A stretch of DNA of 64,000 bases. Origin: Terriglobus saanensis SP1PR4. Its GTDB lineage: Bacteria > Acidobacteriota > Terriglobia > Terriglobales > Acidobacteriaceae. The position numbers and the translations under genes are program-made. Location: assembly GCF_000179915.2 (NCBI RefSeq), contig NC_014963.1:1922001-1986000 (forward strand), read 5' to 3'. Under the pieces are notes generated by a model. The model saw only the letters and a list, made by a program, of their open reading frames with translations. It did no database searches and had not been told where the DNA came from. Shown here piece after piece: positions 52,271 to 62,800 of the stretch; position 1 is the stretch's first letter, and each line of letters starts with the position of its first letter.

Positions 52271-53275
52271 ATGAAAGCGATATATTTTGAGAAGTTTGGT
52301 ACGCGCGACGTCTTGCAGTTTGGCGACAGGCCAGAACCTATACCCCAGAACAATGAATTACTCATCGACGTGGAGCGATCGAGCGTCAACTTCGTCGACA
52401 TTCGGGAACGGCAAGGAACATACAATCGCCCGGAGACACACGTCGGAGGCATTCAGTTGCCACACGTCTCAGGCCTGCAGGCGGTGGGTAAAGTCGTTGC
52501 AGCCGCATCTGAAGGCGACAAGGTCTGGATTGGGAAGAAAGTAGTAGCCTATACACCGAATGGCGGGGGCTATGCCGAAAAGGTGGTCGCCAACCCGCGC
52601 TTCTGCGTTGAGATTCCTGAGTCAGCGAATGCTGATCTCTTTGCCGCTTTGCCCAACCAGGGGCTCACGGCATATCTGCTCTTGACCGCATCCACGCAGA
52701 TTCAGTCCGGCGAGTCGGTGCTAGTTCAAGGTGCGTCAGGAGGCGTAGGGAGCCTCGCTGTTCAGATCGCGAAGATCCTTGGCGCTGGCGAAGTCATCGG
52801 GACCGCGAGCACAAGCGAAAAACTGGATTTTATCCGCAGTCTGGGTGCTGATGATGCAGTCGACTACACTCATGACGATTGGCCTCAACGTGTCCTTGAA
52901 AGCACCGGAGGGCTGGGCGTCGACGTGCTTCTCGAATCGATCGGCGGAGACATCTTCGAGCAGAACTTTGAGTGCCTTGCACCATTTGGCCGCTACATCA
53001 TCTTTGGATCAACACGCGGTCCCGGTCAGCCCTTTGCGCCCCGCCGGCTCATGCAGAAGTCTCAAACCATGACAGGGTTCTACCTTCCCGTCTTCCTCGC
53101 GAAGCCGGAGCTTATTCACGCGGGAATGGAATTTCTGGTCAAAGCCACGTTGGAAGAGAAGCTTCGCCCTTCAATCGCCAAAGTGCTTCCGTTGAGCCAG
53201 ACAGCTGAAGCGCATCGCCTTCTGGAAGACCGGGAAGTTCAGGGAACGATTCTTTTGGACACGACAAACGTCTGA
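52271..53275 (+). CDS. NADPH:quinone oxidoreductase-like medium-chain dehydrogenase
   Basis: 334 residues with AGGAG upstream. GroES-like N-terminal domain (about 1-125, 'VNFVDIRERQGTY', 'LPHVSGLQAVGKVV'). Rossmann domain with 'VLVQGASGGVGSLAVQIAKI', the NADP-binding loop. 'TASTSEKLDFIRSLGADDAV' is typical of the zeta-crystallin/quinone-reductase branch. No catalytic or structural zinc cysteines, hence zinc-independent. Likely reduces quinones or enones, a detoxification step compatible with the neighbouring MarR control. Ends 'GTILLDTTN', a usual C-terminus. Confidence 0.9.
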   Translation: MKAIYFEKFGTRDVLQFGDRPEPIPQNNELLIDVERSSVNFVDIRERQGTYNRPETHVGGIQLPHVSGLQAVGKVVAAASEGDKVWIGKKVVAYTPNGGGYAEKVVANPRFCVEIPESANADLFAALPNQGLTAYLLLTASTQIQSGESVLVQGASGGVGSLAVQIAKILGAGEVIGTASTSEKLDFIRSLGADDAVDYTHDDWPQRVLESTGGLGVDVLLESIGGDIFEQNFECLAPFGRYIIFGSTRGPGQPFAPRRLMQKSQTMTGFYLPVFLAKPELIHAGMEFLVKATLEEKLRPSIAKVLPLSQTAEAHRLLEDREVQGTILLDTTNV

Positions 53276-53323
53276 GCCAAAGAAAGCCAATCGCCGCTTA
53301 ACCCTGGCAACTCAAGGAGTGTG

Positions 53324-54439
53324 ATGAGAAGAGAATGCAAATTTATCCTGCCTGTGTTGATAGGGATTGCCCTTAGCATCCTGCTTTCGGGCAGTGGCGT
53401 TTCCCAAACCGCAGCGCCAATGACGGAACTGGCGGGACCGCATGAGTCGGACGCATCCTTTGCCAACTATAAATTTCGCGATGGCGAAACGATCCCGCAG
53501 CTACGCATCCACTACGTCACTCTCGGAACTGCGCACCGAAACAGCCAGGGCGAGATCGATAATGCCGTCCTGGTTCTTCATTGGACGGGGGCGGATGGTC
53601 GGGATCTACTCGTTCCGATGTATCGAAAGGCGCTTTTCGACGAGGGGCGCCCTCTTGATTCACGCCGCTACTACCTCATCATTCCCGATAACGTGGGCCA
53701 TGGGCAGTCCAGCAAACCGAGCGATGGATTGAAGGCACGCTTCCCTAACTACGGGTACAACGACATCGTAGACCTTCAACACAAGCTGGTCACAGAGATC
53801 CTCGGCATCAAACATCTTCATGCGATTTTAGGTATGTCGATGGGCGGTATGAACGCCTGGCAATGGGCCGAAGCTTATCCCACTGAGATCGATGGGATCA
53901 TGCCAGTTGTCTGCCTGCCGGTCAAAGTCTCGGGACGAAATCTTCTATGGCGCCGCATGGTGATTGAAGACATCCGTTCCGATCCCATGTGGAACAACGG
54001 GAACTATACAAAGACACCGCAAGGCCTTGTTCATGGCTACGAACTGGTCCGGCTGATGATCGATGGCGTGCCACATTTCCAAGCCACGCTTGCCGATCCT
54101 ACCGCAGTCAATCAGTTTCTCGATCAGGTTCACCAGCAAGCTGACAAAATTGATGCCAACGATTTGCTCTATTCGCTCAAGTCTTCGACCGATTACGATC
54201 CCGAACCTCACTTGAGCTCAATCCAAACCAAGGTGTTCGCACTGAACTTTAGCGATGATGAGTTCAATCCTGAAGGGCTTCACATCCTGGAGCACCAGAT
54301 AGCCAAAGTGCCGCGTGCTCACTTCGTTGTGCAAGATGGCTCCGCAACGTCCTATGGGCATTTCACGATGGCTCATCCCGAGTTGTGGGCAGATCGCGTA
54401 GCGGACTTCATGCGCTCGATTGCAACACCCATCAGATAG
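53324..54439 (+). CDS. Exported alpha/beta hydrolase of the MetX type
   Basis: 371 residues (ATG 53324 after AGGAG). Signal peptide to about residue 30 ('LPVLIGIALSILLSGSGVSQ'). The fold follows homoserine O-acetyltransferase-like proteins: 'LRIHYVTLGTAHRNSQGEID', 'PDNVGHGQSSKPSDG', nucleophile Ser in 'ILGMSMGGMNAWQWA', Asp in 'FALNFSDDEFNPEGL' and His in 'GSATSYGHFTMAH'. The export signal and the lack of a methionine pathway nearby argue against a biosynthetic MetX. More likely a periplasmic esterase or acyltransferase. Confidence 0.82.
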   Translation: MRRECKFILPVLIGIALSILLSGSGVSQTAAPMTELAGPHESDASFANYKFRDGETIPQLRIHYVTLGTAHRNSQGEIDNAVLVLHWTGADGRDLLVPMYRKALFDEGRPLDSRRYYLIIPDNVGHGQSSKPSDGLKARFPNYGYNDIVDLQHKLVTEILGIKHLHAILGMSMGGMNAWQWAEAYPTEIDGIMPVVCLPVKVSGRNLLWRRMVIEDIRSDPMWNNGNYTKTPQGLVHGYELVRLMIDGVPHFQATLADPTAVNQFLDQVHQQADKIDANDLLYSLKSSTDYDPEPHLSSIQTKVFALNFSDDEFNPEGLHILEHQIAKVPRAHFVVQDGSATSYGHFTMAHPELWADRVADFMRSIATPIR

Positions 54440-54448
54440 GAGCAGAAC

Positions 54449-55331
54449 ATGTATCAAGATCAATCGGTGACGCTTCAGGTAACCCACGGCATGGCTCAAC
54501 TCGAACCTGGGCTACGCATCCACTACGTGACCGCGGGAGGTGGCGATCGCACAGTCGTTCTTCTACACGGCTTTCCGCAGACCTGGTGGACGTGGCGTCG
54601 TCTCATTCCACTCCTTGTGCAGGCTGGTTATCGCGTCATTGCGCCCGACTATCGTGGTGCTGGCCACTCGTCGCGCCCCGCCGCAGGATACGCAAACGAA
54701 CGATGGCAGGAGACATTCATTGTCTGCTGAAGGAGCATTTTAAGATTGAACGTCCGGTCGCACTGATAGGTCACGACATCGGGCTGATGGTTGCCTATGC
54801 CTATGCGGAGATGTTCCGCGATGACGTCACTCACCTCGTAGTGATGGATGCCCCTCTGCCCGGAACCGCAGTCTTTGACCGGCTGCGCGTTGACCCTCGC
54901 ACCTGGCACTTCGCCTTCCACGGGACACGAGACGTCCCCGAAATGCTCGTCGCTGGCCGAGAGCGTCAGTACCTTCAGCTCTTCTACAGCGCGCGCATCT
55001 TCGATCCTTCTGCAATTACCGAGGCCGATCTTGACCTGTATACGACCGCCTATAGCGCCGCAGGAGCGATGCGGGCCGGGTTTGAGCTTTATCGAGCTTT
55101 CGACCAGGACGGTCAGGAGATCGGTCGGCGCTTGAACGGAATGGAAAGCTAAAGATCCCCGTTCTGGCTGTCTTCGGATCAATCAGCAATACCAGTGCGG
55201 GCGTGGTTGAGATGATGCGTGAAGTTGCTGAGAACGTCACTAGCCTTGAGGTCTCACATTCAGGACACTGGATCGCGGAAGAGAATCCTGAGGAACTCAT
55301 GGCATCATTGCATAAATTTTTGGCGACATAG
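54449..55331 (+). pseudogene. Alpha/beta hydrolase with two frameshifts
   Basis: ATG 54449 with AGGAG begins an epoxide-hydrolase-like protein ('GLRIHYVTAGGGDRTVVLLH', 'GFPQTWWTWRRL'). The first shift is near 54690, after which another frame continues 'MAGDIHCLLKEHF', 'IGHDIGLMVAYAYAEMF' (nucleophile Asp) and 'GMES' then stop. The second shift near 55115 leads to the third frame, with 'KIPVLAVFGSISNTSAGVVE' and the catalytic His in 'HSGHWIAEENPEELMASLHK'. All motifs of a full-length protein of about 290 residues are present, so the decay is recent or the two shifts are sequence errors. Confidence 0.8.
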
Positions 55332-55483
55332 CTATGCCGAAGGACAGCGGAGATTTGGTCGGATTTGGTGAATGAAGAGCGATTCTGGTGAACGCGGCGG
55401 TTCAATCACATCTCCGGCTTCGAGCCGCCGCTCATCGTCGTCTCGGAAAACATCTAATTTGTACGACCACACGTCTGTGGTTT

Positions 55484-55585
55484 GAGGGTCCATTAGGGGT
55501 CCAATAACGAGGAAAATGTGTGCATTCTGCTCTCTCATTGCGCGGTTGATGTCGAGCTTTTTCAGTTATTTACATGACGTTGCCG
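55484..55585 (+). repeat. Dispersed repeat, copy B
   Basis: GAGGGTCCATTAGGGGTCCAATAACGAGG, followed by GCGCGGTTGATGTCGAG and TTTTTCAGTTATTT to GACGTTGCCG. Matches 48477-48566 block by block in the same orientation and joins the two blocks that are separate there. The two copies bracket the 49-55 kb gene group. Confidence 0.5.
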
Positions 55586-56041
55586 AGATGGCATGGAAGA
55601 GGTCATCGGTCTGACCCGTTTCACCTCTATAAAAAACCCGTACCGGCTAAGAGCAGAGTTAAGCTTCCGACGCTCGCACCGATGGAGGAGTTCAGGTCCG
55701 TTCTGTCCACGACCAGGTTTCCAGAAACGGTTGAGCGACGAACATTCGGGTAGTTTCCGAATGGTCATCTCGGTAAAGAACTTCATCAAAAAGTCCGTCA
55801 AATTTGGGTGCCGAAAATGCTCCAAAAACGTCGTCCTGCTCCGACTCATCCTATAGGAAAAAAGGGTCCAGAACTTACACGTGCCCTGTTAACCGAAGGG
55901 TTGTAAGGGTCAAATTCGATACAAGGCCATGAATCCAAGGATCAAGAGCAAATGCATTCGAACGAGTGACTGATGGCGTCCGGTTACTAGGAAGGTATAG
56001 CTGGCAGCGCGGTCGTCCTAAACCTTGCGGAAGAACTTCTC

Positions 56042-56072
56042 AAAAAAACAGGCGCCGGATCACTCCGGCGCC
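56042..56072 (-). terminator. Rho-independent terminator of the protease gene
   Basis: GGCGCCGGA-TCAC-TCCGGCGCC, a 9-bp GC-rich stem with a 4-base loop, followed on the minus strand by TG and seven T (A-tract 56042-56048). It is 21 bp past the stop of the sedolisin gene. Confidence 0.88.
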
Positions 56073-56092
56073 ATAAGTAATAATTGAACGGA

Positions 56093-59000
56093 TTAGAACT
56101 TTAGGCTTTCAAGCGCGCCCGCGAGAGGCGACTCGCACAGCAACTCTTCCACCCTGTAATAGGCCGGGTTGTTATCTAACGTCAACGCAAGAATTACAAC
56201 GTTGCGGTTGTCTGGCATGGTTACGCTTGTCACCCTCTTGAGGGGGTTGATCGCGAAGGAGTAACGGTAGACGTTGAAATTTTGCGTATTTTTGCTGCCA
56301 TCGTTATAGTCGCGGTAGGAAGTTTTCGTCACCAGCGATTCATTGGTGTAGCCCGTGAATGAGGACCAGTCGCTGAAGCTTTGGGTAAAGGTTGACTTCG
56401 TCCCATCGCTATAGGTCACCACCGCGGTCTGGTCTGTCTGGTCGCCCTGTACGCCGGTGCCCACCATGGTCAGTTCGCTATAGTTACCCGGTGGCAAGGC
56501 TAACTTCGCGCCCGTACCGTAGTATGCGTTCGGAGCGTTGGCACCGCCCAGGATGAAGCGAATGCCGTCAACCATGATGTGCTCCCCGCTCAGGCCATCG
56601 TCCAGCAGGTTTGCCGAGTAGGCCGCGCCGCCACCATCGAGACCTCCATTCCCGTCGAAGATTGTTCCATCGGTGTAGATGCCCGTGGTATTGAACGGCA
56701 GGTTGACCGCAGTTCCATCGGGAAAGGGTGAGAGCGTTGCGGCCAGAATCACCACGTTGCGGTTATTTGGGAGCGTGATGCTCTTGACTGTCCTCGAGAA
56801 ATCAAGGAGCAGCGAGTAGTTATATACGTTGAACTGCGCCGTGCTTCGGGCACCCGCGGCAGTGTTGCGATAGGGCATCGCAACCGCTTCCATCTCGTTG
56901 AGCGCCACGGAGGGAGTGTGCCAGTCACTGAAGGTCTGAGAAAACTGGATCGTGCTGCCATCCGTGTAAGTCACGGTAAGTTGTTGCCTGGTTTGAGTGC
57001 CATTCAGCCCCAGACCCATGAGTTGCAGGGTTTGATATTTGCCGGAAGGTAATGCCAGGGTTTGGCCCGCTGCGTACACCGCGTCGGGTCCGTTAGCCGG
57101 ACCAAACTTGAAGCGCAATCCATTGAGGACGCGCGCGGACTTCAGCAGTGTGGACGAGAGCGTATAACCGTCACCATCGATGCCCGATCCACTTACGGTG
57201 GTGCCGTCCGCGGTCAGGCCGGAAAGGTTATAGGCATTGTCCAGTTTCACCTCCGTACCCACACCGCAATCGCCCGTTGCCGCGCTCACCGCAAGTGTCA
57301 GCGCAGGCACAGAACGGTCGATGGAGCCAGCGTTTCCTACAATCGACACCGGCGTGCCCGATGTTGGAATGGCAGCGAAGCCAGCTTTAAGCGTCAGCGT
57401 GCTCGTCATACTCGTGTTCTTTGCGGAGAGATTGCCGATGACGCCGGGCGGCAAATTAGTAAGACTCAGCGCCACCGGACTGGAGAAGCCGTTGAGCCCA
57501 TCCACGGTGATGTCGTCCGTTGCGGAGCCTGACTGGTTTACATAGAGCATTGGGCTGGAAACGGTGAGGCTGAAGTCGGGGATGGCCAGACGCACATAGG
57601 CTATCTGCGTGATGCCATTTGCCGTTCCTGTCACAGCTACCATCTGATTGCCGGGCGGTGCGTCGGCGGTTGTGCTGATGGTAACGATCGCCTCGCCGCC
57701 GGATGACACCGCGGTTGTACTAACCGACGCGGAGATGCCCGCAGGCGAACCTACAGGGATTGCCGAAAGTGCGATCTGCCCTGCAAATCCATTGACCGGG
57801 GTCACAGTGACCGTTGCTGTGGTCGAACCGCCGGGCGTGATCGATGCGGTGGCCGGGGTTGCTGTCAACGTGAAGTTGGCTCCGGTGCTTACCTCCGCCG
57901 GGGGTGCCAGAAGGTTGAGGAGCGCCTGTCCGTTTGGAGATCCCCATCCTGTCACGAGGTCGTAGCCGGACACGGCGGTGAACAGGTTAGGACTTCCGGT
58001 GTTGAAGTCGTTGCCTTCTGTGATGTCATGAAGCACGGCGCCGTAATTGCTGCTCGCGCCGATCTGGTATGGTGTTGCCGAGGTGAATGTGACACCGTGT
58101 CCGTTGGCCTGTTGGTTGACCAGAGCCATATAGCCAGCCCAGCGAGGAGCGGCGAGGCTTGTACCGCCGATTCCCGTGTAGCACCCCCCGTTTGCGCAGA
58201 AGTAGCTGTCGAAGTCTGCTTCTGCCGCAACGTCAGGCACGTTGCGAAACTGCGTTGAGCCCTGATTCTGTGAGTTGATGAACGGAGTCTGGAAGGCCGG
58301 GATGGGAGACTGGGTGCTCCATCCGCCGGTTGAATCGACCCAGGTTACTTCGTTCTGCCATGCTCCACCAGAACCGTTCGTTGTCAGATCCGTACCGCCC
58401 ACATCGATCACGTTCGGGCTGTTGCCTGGGTAGCCGATGTCGCCGACGTTCGCACCTGAATCACCTGAGGCGATAAACAGACTCTGCCCCTGTGCCTCCA
58501 TCTGTAGGAAAACCTGCTCGTAACCTGGCTGCGTAGCAGGTGTTCCTCCAAACCCAAAGGACAGACTCAGCTGCTTGGCGATATTATCGTCGGCAGCCTG
58601 GACGAATGCTGCCAGCCAGTTTGACGCATCGTTGTAACCCTCGTACACCAGCAGGCCGGATGCTTTCGGGGCCATCGAGATGATTTGCTCAATGTCGATC
58701 ACCTCTTCACCGTCATCGCAGGAACCCGTGCATTGGCCATCCACGTTGAGGAGCACGTTATAAATTGGGACATCGAGAGACTGTCCTATGCTGCCGAAGT
58801 AGCTCTGCACATCGCTCAGGTTGTAAGGCCCAAGTTCAATGAGGCCAAGCGTCTGTCCTTCACCTTGATAACTCACATCGCCTGCATACGCTGCGCGGAT
58901 ATCACTGCCCAGAAAGTTATTGCTGGGCCCGGAACCTGTAAGAAAATATGCGTGCGGCGTTCCACGCTTGGAGAATGGCTTGGGACGGTCTCGGTCGCTC

Positions 59001-59539
59001 AGCCCCTCAACGCTCAGAATCGGAAGCGAGGCGTCGATGGTTGGAGCAACGCTCGGAGCATGGTAATTCCGTTTTTCCGTAGGATGCTTATAAACACGCA
59101 TGGTAGTCGCGAACATGCGGTTCACCGAGCCCACGGAACCACTGATCTGGACCAGGGTATGGTTCCTGGAGGTCTTGCTCACCGTGAAGCCCTGTGCCTG
59201 GGCATAGGACATCACCTTGTTGTAGTCGGCCTCTGTGGGACCATACTGTTCGGCGAATTGCCCAGCGGTCAGATATCTCTTGTACAGCGGGCTTTCGGGA
59301 TCGGCCTGGTTCTTAATCAATTGCTTCAGCGCATCGACATTACGCAGCGGAAGCGTGATCCCAAGATGGATCGGCTGGTTTGCAGGAAGTGCGCTCACAG
59401 CAGGATCGGTCGTTGAGGCATTGCTCCGCATTGGCAGCTGACGTCGCTGGGCGAAGGTGGGTTGTATAGAAATAGCAATTGCGGACAGAAACATTACGGA
59501 CAGCATCGGGAAGCGGGGGAAACCTAGTCTCTTATGCAT
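56093..59539 (-). CDS. Secreted kumamolisin/sedolisin-type peptidase (S53) with repeated C-terminal module
   Basis: 1148 residues, about twice the usual length. Signal peptide to about 30. Pro-kumamolisin activation domain about 55-185. Catalytic domain about 205-545: Glu278 and Asp282 in 'DGEEVIDIE', oxyanion Asp360 in 'ASGDSGAN', Ser461 in 'GGTSLAAP', and the calcium site in 'HDITEGND' to 'YDLVTGWGSPNG'. After two Ig-like stretches (550-750) come two copies of a ~160-residue beta module (about 770-935 and 945-1120), each ending 'PNNRNVVILAATL' or 'PDNRNVVILALTL'. It digests proteins at acidic pH outside the cell. A terminator follows. Confidence 0.93.
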   Translation of the reverse strand: MHKRLGFPRFPMLSVMFLSAIAISIQPTFAQRRQLPMRSNASTTDPAVSALPANQPIHLGITLPLRNVDALKQLIKNQADPESPLYKRYLTAGQFAEQYGPTEADYNKVMSYAQAQGFTVSKTSRNHTLVQISGSVGSVNRMFATTMRVYKHPTEKRNYHAPSVAPTIDASLPILSVEGLSDRDRPKPFSKRGTPHAYFLTGSGPSNNFLGSDIRAAYAGDVSYQGEGQTLGLIELGPYNLSDVQSYFGSIGQSLDVPIYNVLLNVDGQCTGSCDDGEEVIDIEQIISMAPKASGLLVYEGYNDASNWLAAFVQAADDNIAKQLSLSFGFGGTPATQPGYEQVFLQMEAQGQSLFIASGDSGANVGDIGYPGNSPNVIDVGGTDLTTNGSGGAWQNEVTWVDSTGGWSTQSPIPAFQTPFINSQNQGSTQFRNVPDVAAEADFDSYFCANGGCYTGIGGTSLAAPRWAGYMALVNQQANGHGVTFTSATPYQIGASSNYGAVLHDITEGNDFNTGSPNLFTAVSGYDLVTGWGSPNGQALLNLLAPPAEVSTGANFTLTATPATASITPGGSTTATVTVTPVNGFAGQIALSAIPVGSPAGISASVSTTAVSSGGEAIVTISTTADAPPGNQMVAVTGTANGITQIAYVRLAIPDFSLTVSSPMLYVNQSGSATDDITVDGLNGFSSPVALSLTNLPPGVIGNLSAKNTSMTSTLTLKAGFAAIPTSGTPVSIVGNAGSIDRSVPALTLAVSAATGDCGVGTEVKLDNAYNLSGLTADGTTVSGSGIDGDGYTLSSTLLKSARVLNGLRFKFGPANGPDAVYAAGQTLALPSGKYQTLQLMGLGLNGTQTRQQLTVTYTDGSTIQFSQTFSDWHTPSVALNEMEAVAMPYRNTAAGARSTAQFNVYNYSLLLDFSRTVKSITLPNNRNVVILAATLSPFPDGTAVNLPFNTTGIYTDGTIFDGNGGLDGGGAAYSANLLDDGLSGEHIMVDGIRFILGGANAPNAYYGTGAKLALPPGNYSELTMVGTGVQGDQTDQTAVVTYSDGTKSTFTQSFSDWSSFTGYTNESLVTKTSYRDYNDGSKNTQNFNVYRYSFAINPLKRVTSVTMPDNRNVVILALTLDNNPAYYRVEELLCESPLAGALESLKF

Positions 59540-59804
59540 AAGGCTCCTTCACATGGTTCGAGCAGCGTTAAGTTTCGAATTGAGAAAATGTACAAGGATC
59601 TCCAGAACGTCGGATCAGCCTCCAACAGGCGTCGTCATCGAGATAGAGTCACTCCATCTGGTGGAGACTTCAGTGCTGCTATGTAACGTATTTACCCGGG
59701 GATAGAGGTCTTTGAATCCGTAGTTACAAGTTCAGATCATCTTTGGTTACTGTGAACTCCGACGCTTCTACAAATCACTTATGGCGGCCAGAAATGAAGA
59801 GAGC

Positions 59805-62800
59805 TTATTTAGGTTCTGGCGAGTTACTTTTAGGAAAGACATCGTAAAGGGGTTGTACAGGTTGGACCTGGTCCTCTTGCCTTGCCACACTCAGCGCAAG
59901 AATCTTGACTTCTTTGTTCTGTGGGAGCTTAAGCATTGTGGCGCCGGCGGGAATGTGAATGCGATACGCAAAGAGATATGAGTAGGCATAAGGCTCGTTG
60001 TTTCCAGCGGAATCGTGTCGATGAGAGGCAAACCATGCCACAGGAGCTGGCTTGATGAAGCCTGGGGTCAGCCCGACAAACTCATCCTTCGTGATTGGGC
60101 CATTTTCCTTCACGTAAGCGCGGATGCGGCGCGCACGCTCGGCGGCACGACTCTTGTCGTCCGGCTTTGGTTCTTCGGGAGTGGCGACCTCTACGGTCTT
60201 CCATTGCCGGTTGTCCCACTGTCCGATGAAGCCTCCCCAATCCTGCACGTTGACCTCAGCATCCTGGTTGCCTGCATGGAACACGGCAGAGTGATCTCCG
60301 TCGGCCGCAGCAGCCAGCAGATAAATTGTGTTGAAGTCGCCTGCAGGCAATGCGATGGTCTGCCCCTGAGCGCGAACAGCGTCCGGAAATCCTGTGCCAG
60401 CCGGTGCAAGCCTGAAGTGGACTCCGTTGTAGGCGATTTCGGATGAGAGCATCTCCGCGGGGTAGGCCTTACCTCCATTATCGAAACTTCCGCTGGTCGG
60501 ATGTCCGTCGTTGGTGGCCACCGATTGGTCGTAAGGCAGCTCGACGGTTTCGGACTCAACAACGGCGAGTTGTACAGGGGCCGCTGCAAGCTTCAAAGCA
60601 AAGGATCTTGGCTGATACCCTGTGAAGTCCGTGACGAGATCGCCGTTCGCAAGTTGTGTCGGGCCGACAGGTTCCTCAGCGCCATTGATCTCTCGCGCGC
60701 TGACGATCTGTGAAGGGAAGTGGATGTGAACTCCCTGCTGCCGCGCACCATCCAACTCGACGAGACGCACGACTACTTCATCCGATGCCTCTGCTTTCTT
60801 CAGTGCCAACACGCGTACGCGGCTGTTGCTCACCTTGAGGAGAGAGAAATCTTTCCCCAGGCCACCCGGATGCTTGTTGCTGGCAAACCCGATCAGCGGT
60901 TGATTCAGGCGTTCAGCCTCCCAATCGGTCTGTCCCTTGCGCCAGTCATCGCCATGACCGGCGATGCCATAGACAAACTCATGATGTCCCCAGTCCTGCG
61001 TGGCCTGATCTTCATAGCCGCCCCTGGTTCCCGGGCTGCGCAGCAGGGTAAGACGGAGCGTATGGTCATCGGGTTTGTCGGATCCGTTCTTGCAGTCCGT
61101 CAAAATTGTGAGACCGAACTTTCCCGACTTATCCGTCAGATCGACCCACTGATGCGATGCCACCTCGTACTGCTTTGGCTCGTCGTTTCCGCGCTGGATC
61201 GTACCGATGTCCCAGTTGTAGGTGGCGAGAGGATTCGCGGCGTTGAGGGGAAAGGTTGCCTTGAGGTTGGCTTCCTTGGTCTTCCAGTCGATCAAGTTAG
61301 CGAACTCCAGGTGGTTTCCGGCCTCGCCTGCCGACAGTCGAACCGTCTGGACGAACTTGGATCCCTCCGATTCACGCGTGATCTCAAGCGCAACGCGGAC
61401 AGGCCCGTTCTCAATCACCTTGATGCTAGGGGTTCCCTGCACGTACGCTCGAGGAGCGCGCGTCTGGTCGCTATAGTCCATGTTCCAGGCGGGCCACTGC
61501 GAAGGATTGTCAGTGCTGATCGCCATACGGATCGGCGCAGAGAGCATCTCCTTCGCGACCTGTTTGTCGTAGAAGCTGGAGACATCGCCGTTCTTGTCCA
61601 GTTGCACGCGGTACCTGCTGTTCTCCAGCGAAGTCTCGGTGACCTTCAACGGGGAGGCCTGAACGCCCGTGGCATCGACCGATTGCACGTCATAGACGGC
61701 ATAACCAACCGATGGCATCCTCGCGAGGAACAGCACCTTCGTTTTGCCGTCGATGTTCGAGACGATCTGCCCGGGAATAGTCTTACCATTCGGACCGACA
61801 ACGTGAACGGCTTTCGGGGCCTCGCCGGGAAATTGCAGACTCGCTTCCACAACATCTTCACGAGCCACATTCAACGGGTTATAGATGACGACAGGAATCC
61901 CCTTCGTCTGCGTATCCAGACCAGACGCGATCGAGTCTGTTGCGCTCGTCAGTACATCCGAGAACTGATTCATCGCGAGCACTTCGTCATTCCACGAATA
62001 CGTGTACGCCTTCGGGGTGGCCGTTCCGGGAACCACATCGTGGAACTGCCCACCCATCACGAGGGTCCACGCCTTGCTCAGGCGCTCCAGCGGATAAGGA
62101 CGTCCACCCATCCAATCGGCTCCAACAGAGGCGCGTTCCGCAGCGTCTGCGAGCAACTCGTTTTTGCGGTTCCATCGCTTCATGTAAGCTTCCGACGTCA
62201 AAGAGCCGGCGGAGTGCTCCACAAGCTCCAGATCTCCGGTGTAGCGCGGAAGCAGCGCTGCTTGCTCAGGCGTGATCTTATTGAACATTGTCTCGGCCGT
62301 CGCCTGCACGATATGTAAAGGACCATCCCCAACCTGCACGGCAGGAGCCGGATCGGCATATACCCCGTTCACGATGTCACCGCTCCTCTTCTTCACCTCC
62401 GGCAACACAGCCGTGCCCTTGGTGACCATCGCCTCCATCAGGCGAACGGATTCCTCCTGCGGAGCACCGCCGGTGTCGCCCGTTCCGTAATAGCGAAAGT
62501 CCAGAGCCAATCCGCTCGAAGCTGCAACGTTTTCATTCCGCTTGATCCAGTAAGGACTCTTAGTAAGATCTTCGATCACATCGCTGTCGTACGCCGTCCC
62601 GTTGAGTGCCGCAATGACATACTTGCCATCTGGTCCTTGCCAAACGCCGACGTTGAAGGGAATACCGACTGGCGTTTTCTGCGGGGACTCCGGGCCGCCA
62701 ACCTGTGCTCCTGAGTGCCAGGACAGCTTTTGCGTTGAGAAACCTTTTATGCCGGTGTGTGCCAGGATGCTGGGAATAGAAGCTGGAAAGCCAAAACAAT

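Larger units (their letters stand above)
55332..56092. other. Long intergenic region with repeat copy
   Basis: About 760 bp without a gene. Contains repeat copy B (55484-55585) and the terminator of the protease gene (56042-56072). Open frames at 55562-55856 on both strands do not read like proteins. Confidence 0.45.

Noticed and set aside
57062-57965. Long plus-strand frames opposite the S53 protease gene
   Set aside because: They are antisense to a clear protease with conserved catalytic residues and read as low-complexity shadows.
60720-62318. 532-codon plus-strand frame opposite the GH38 gene
   Set aside because: Antisense of a well-conserved mannosidase; Arg/Val/Asp-rich shadow typical of high-GC genes, no family match by eye.
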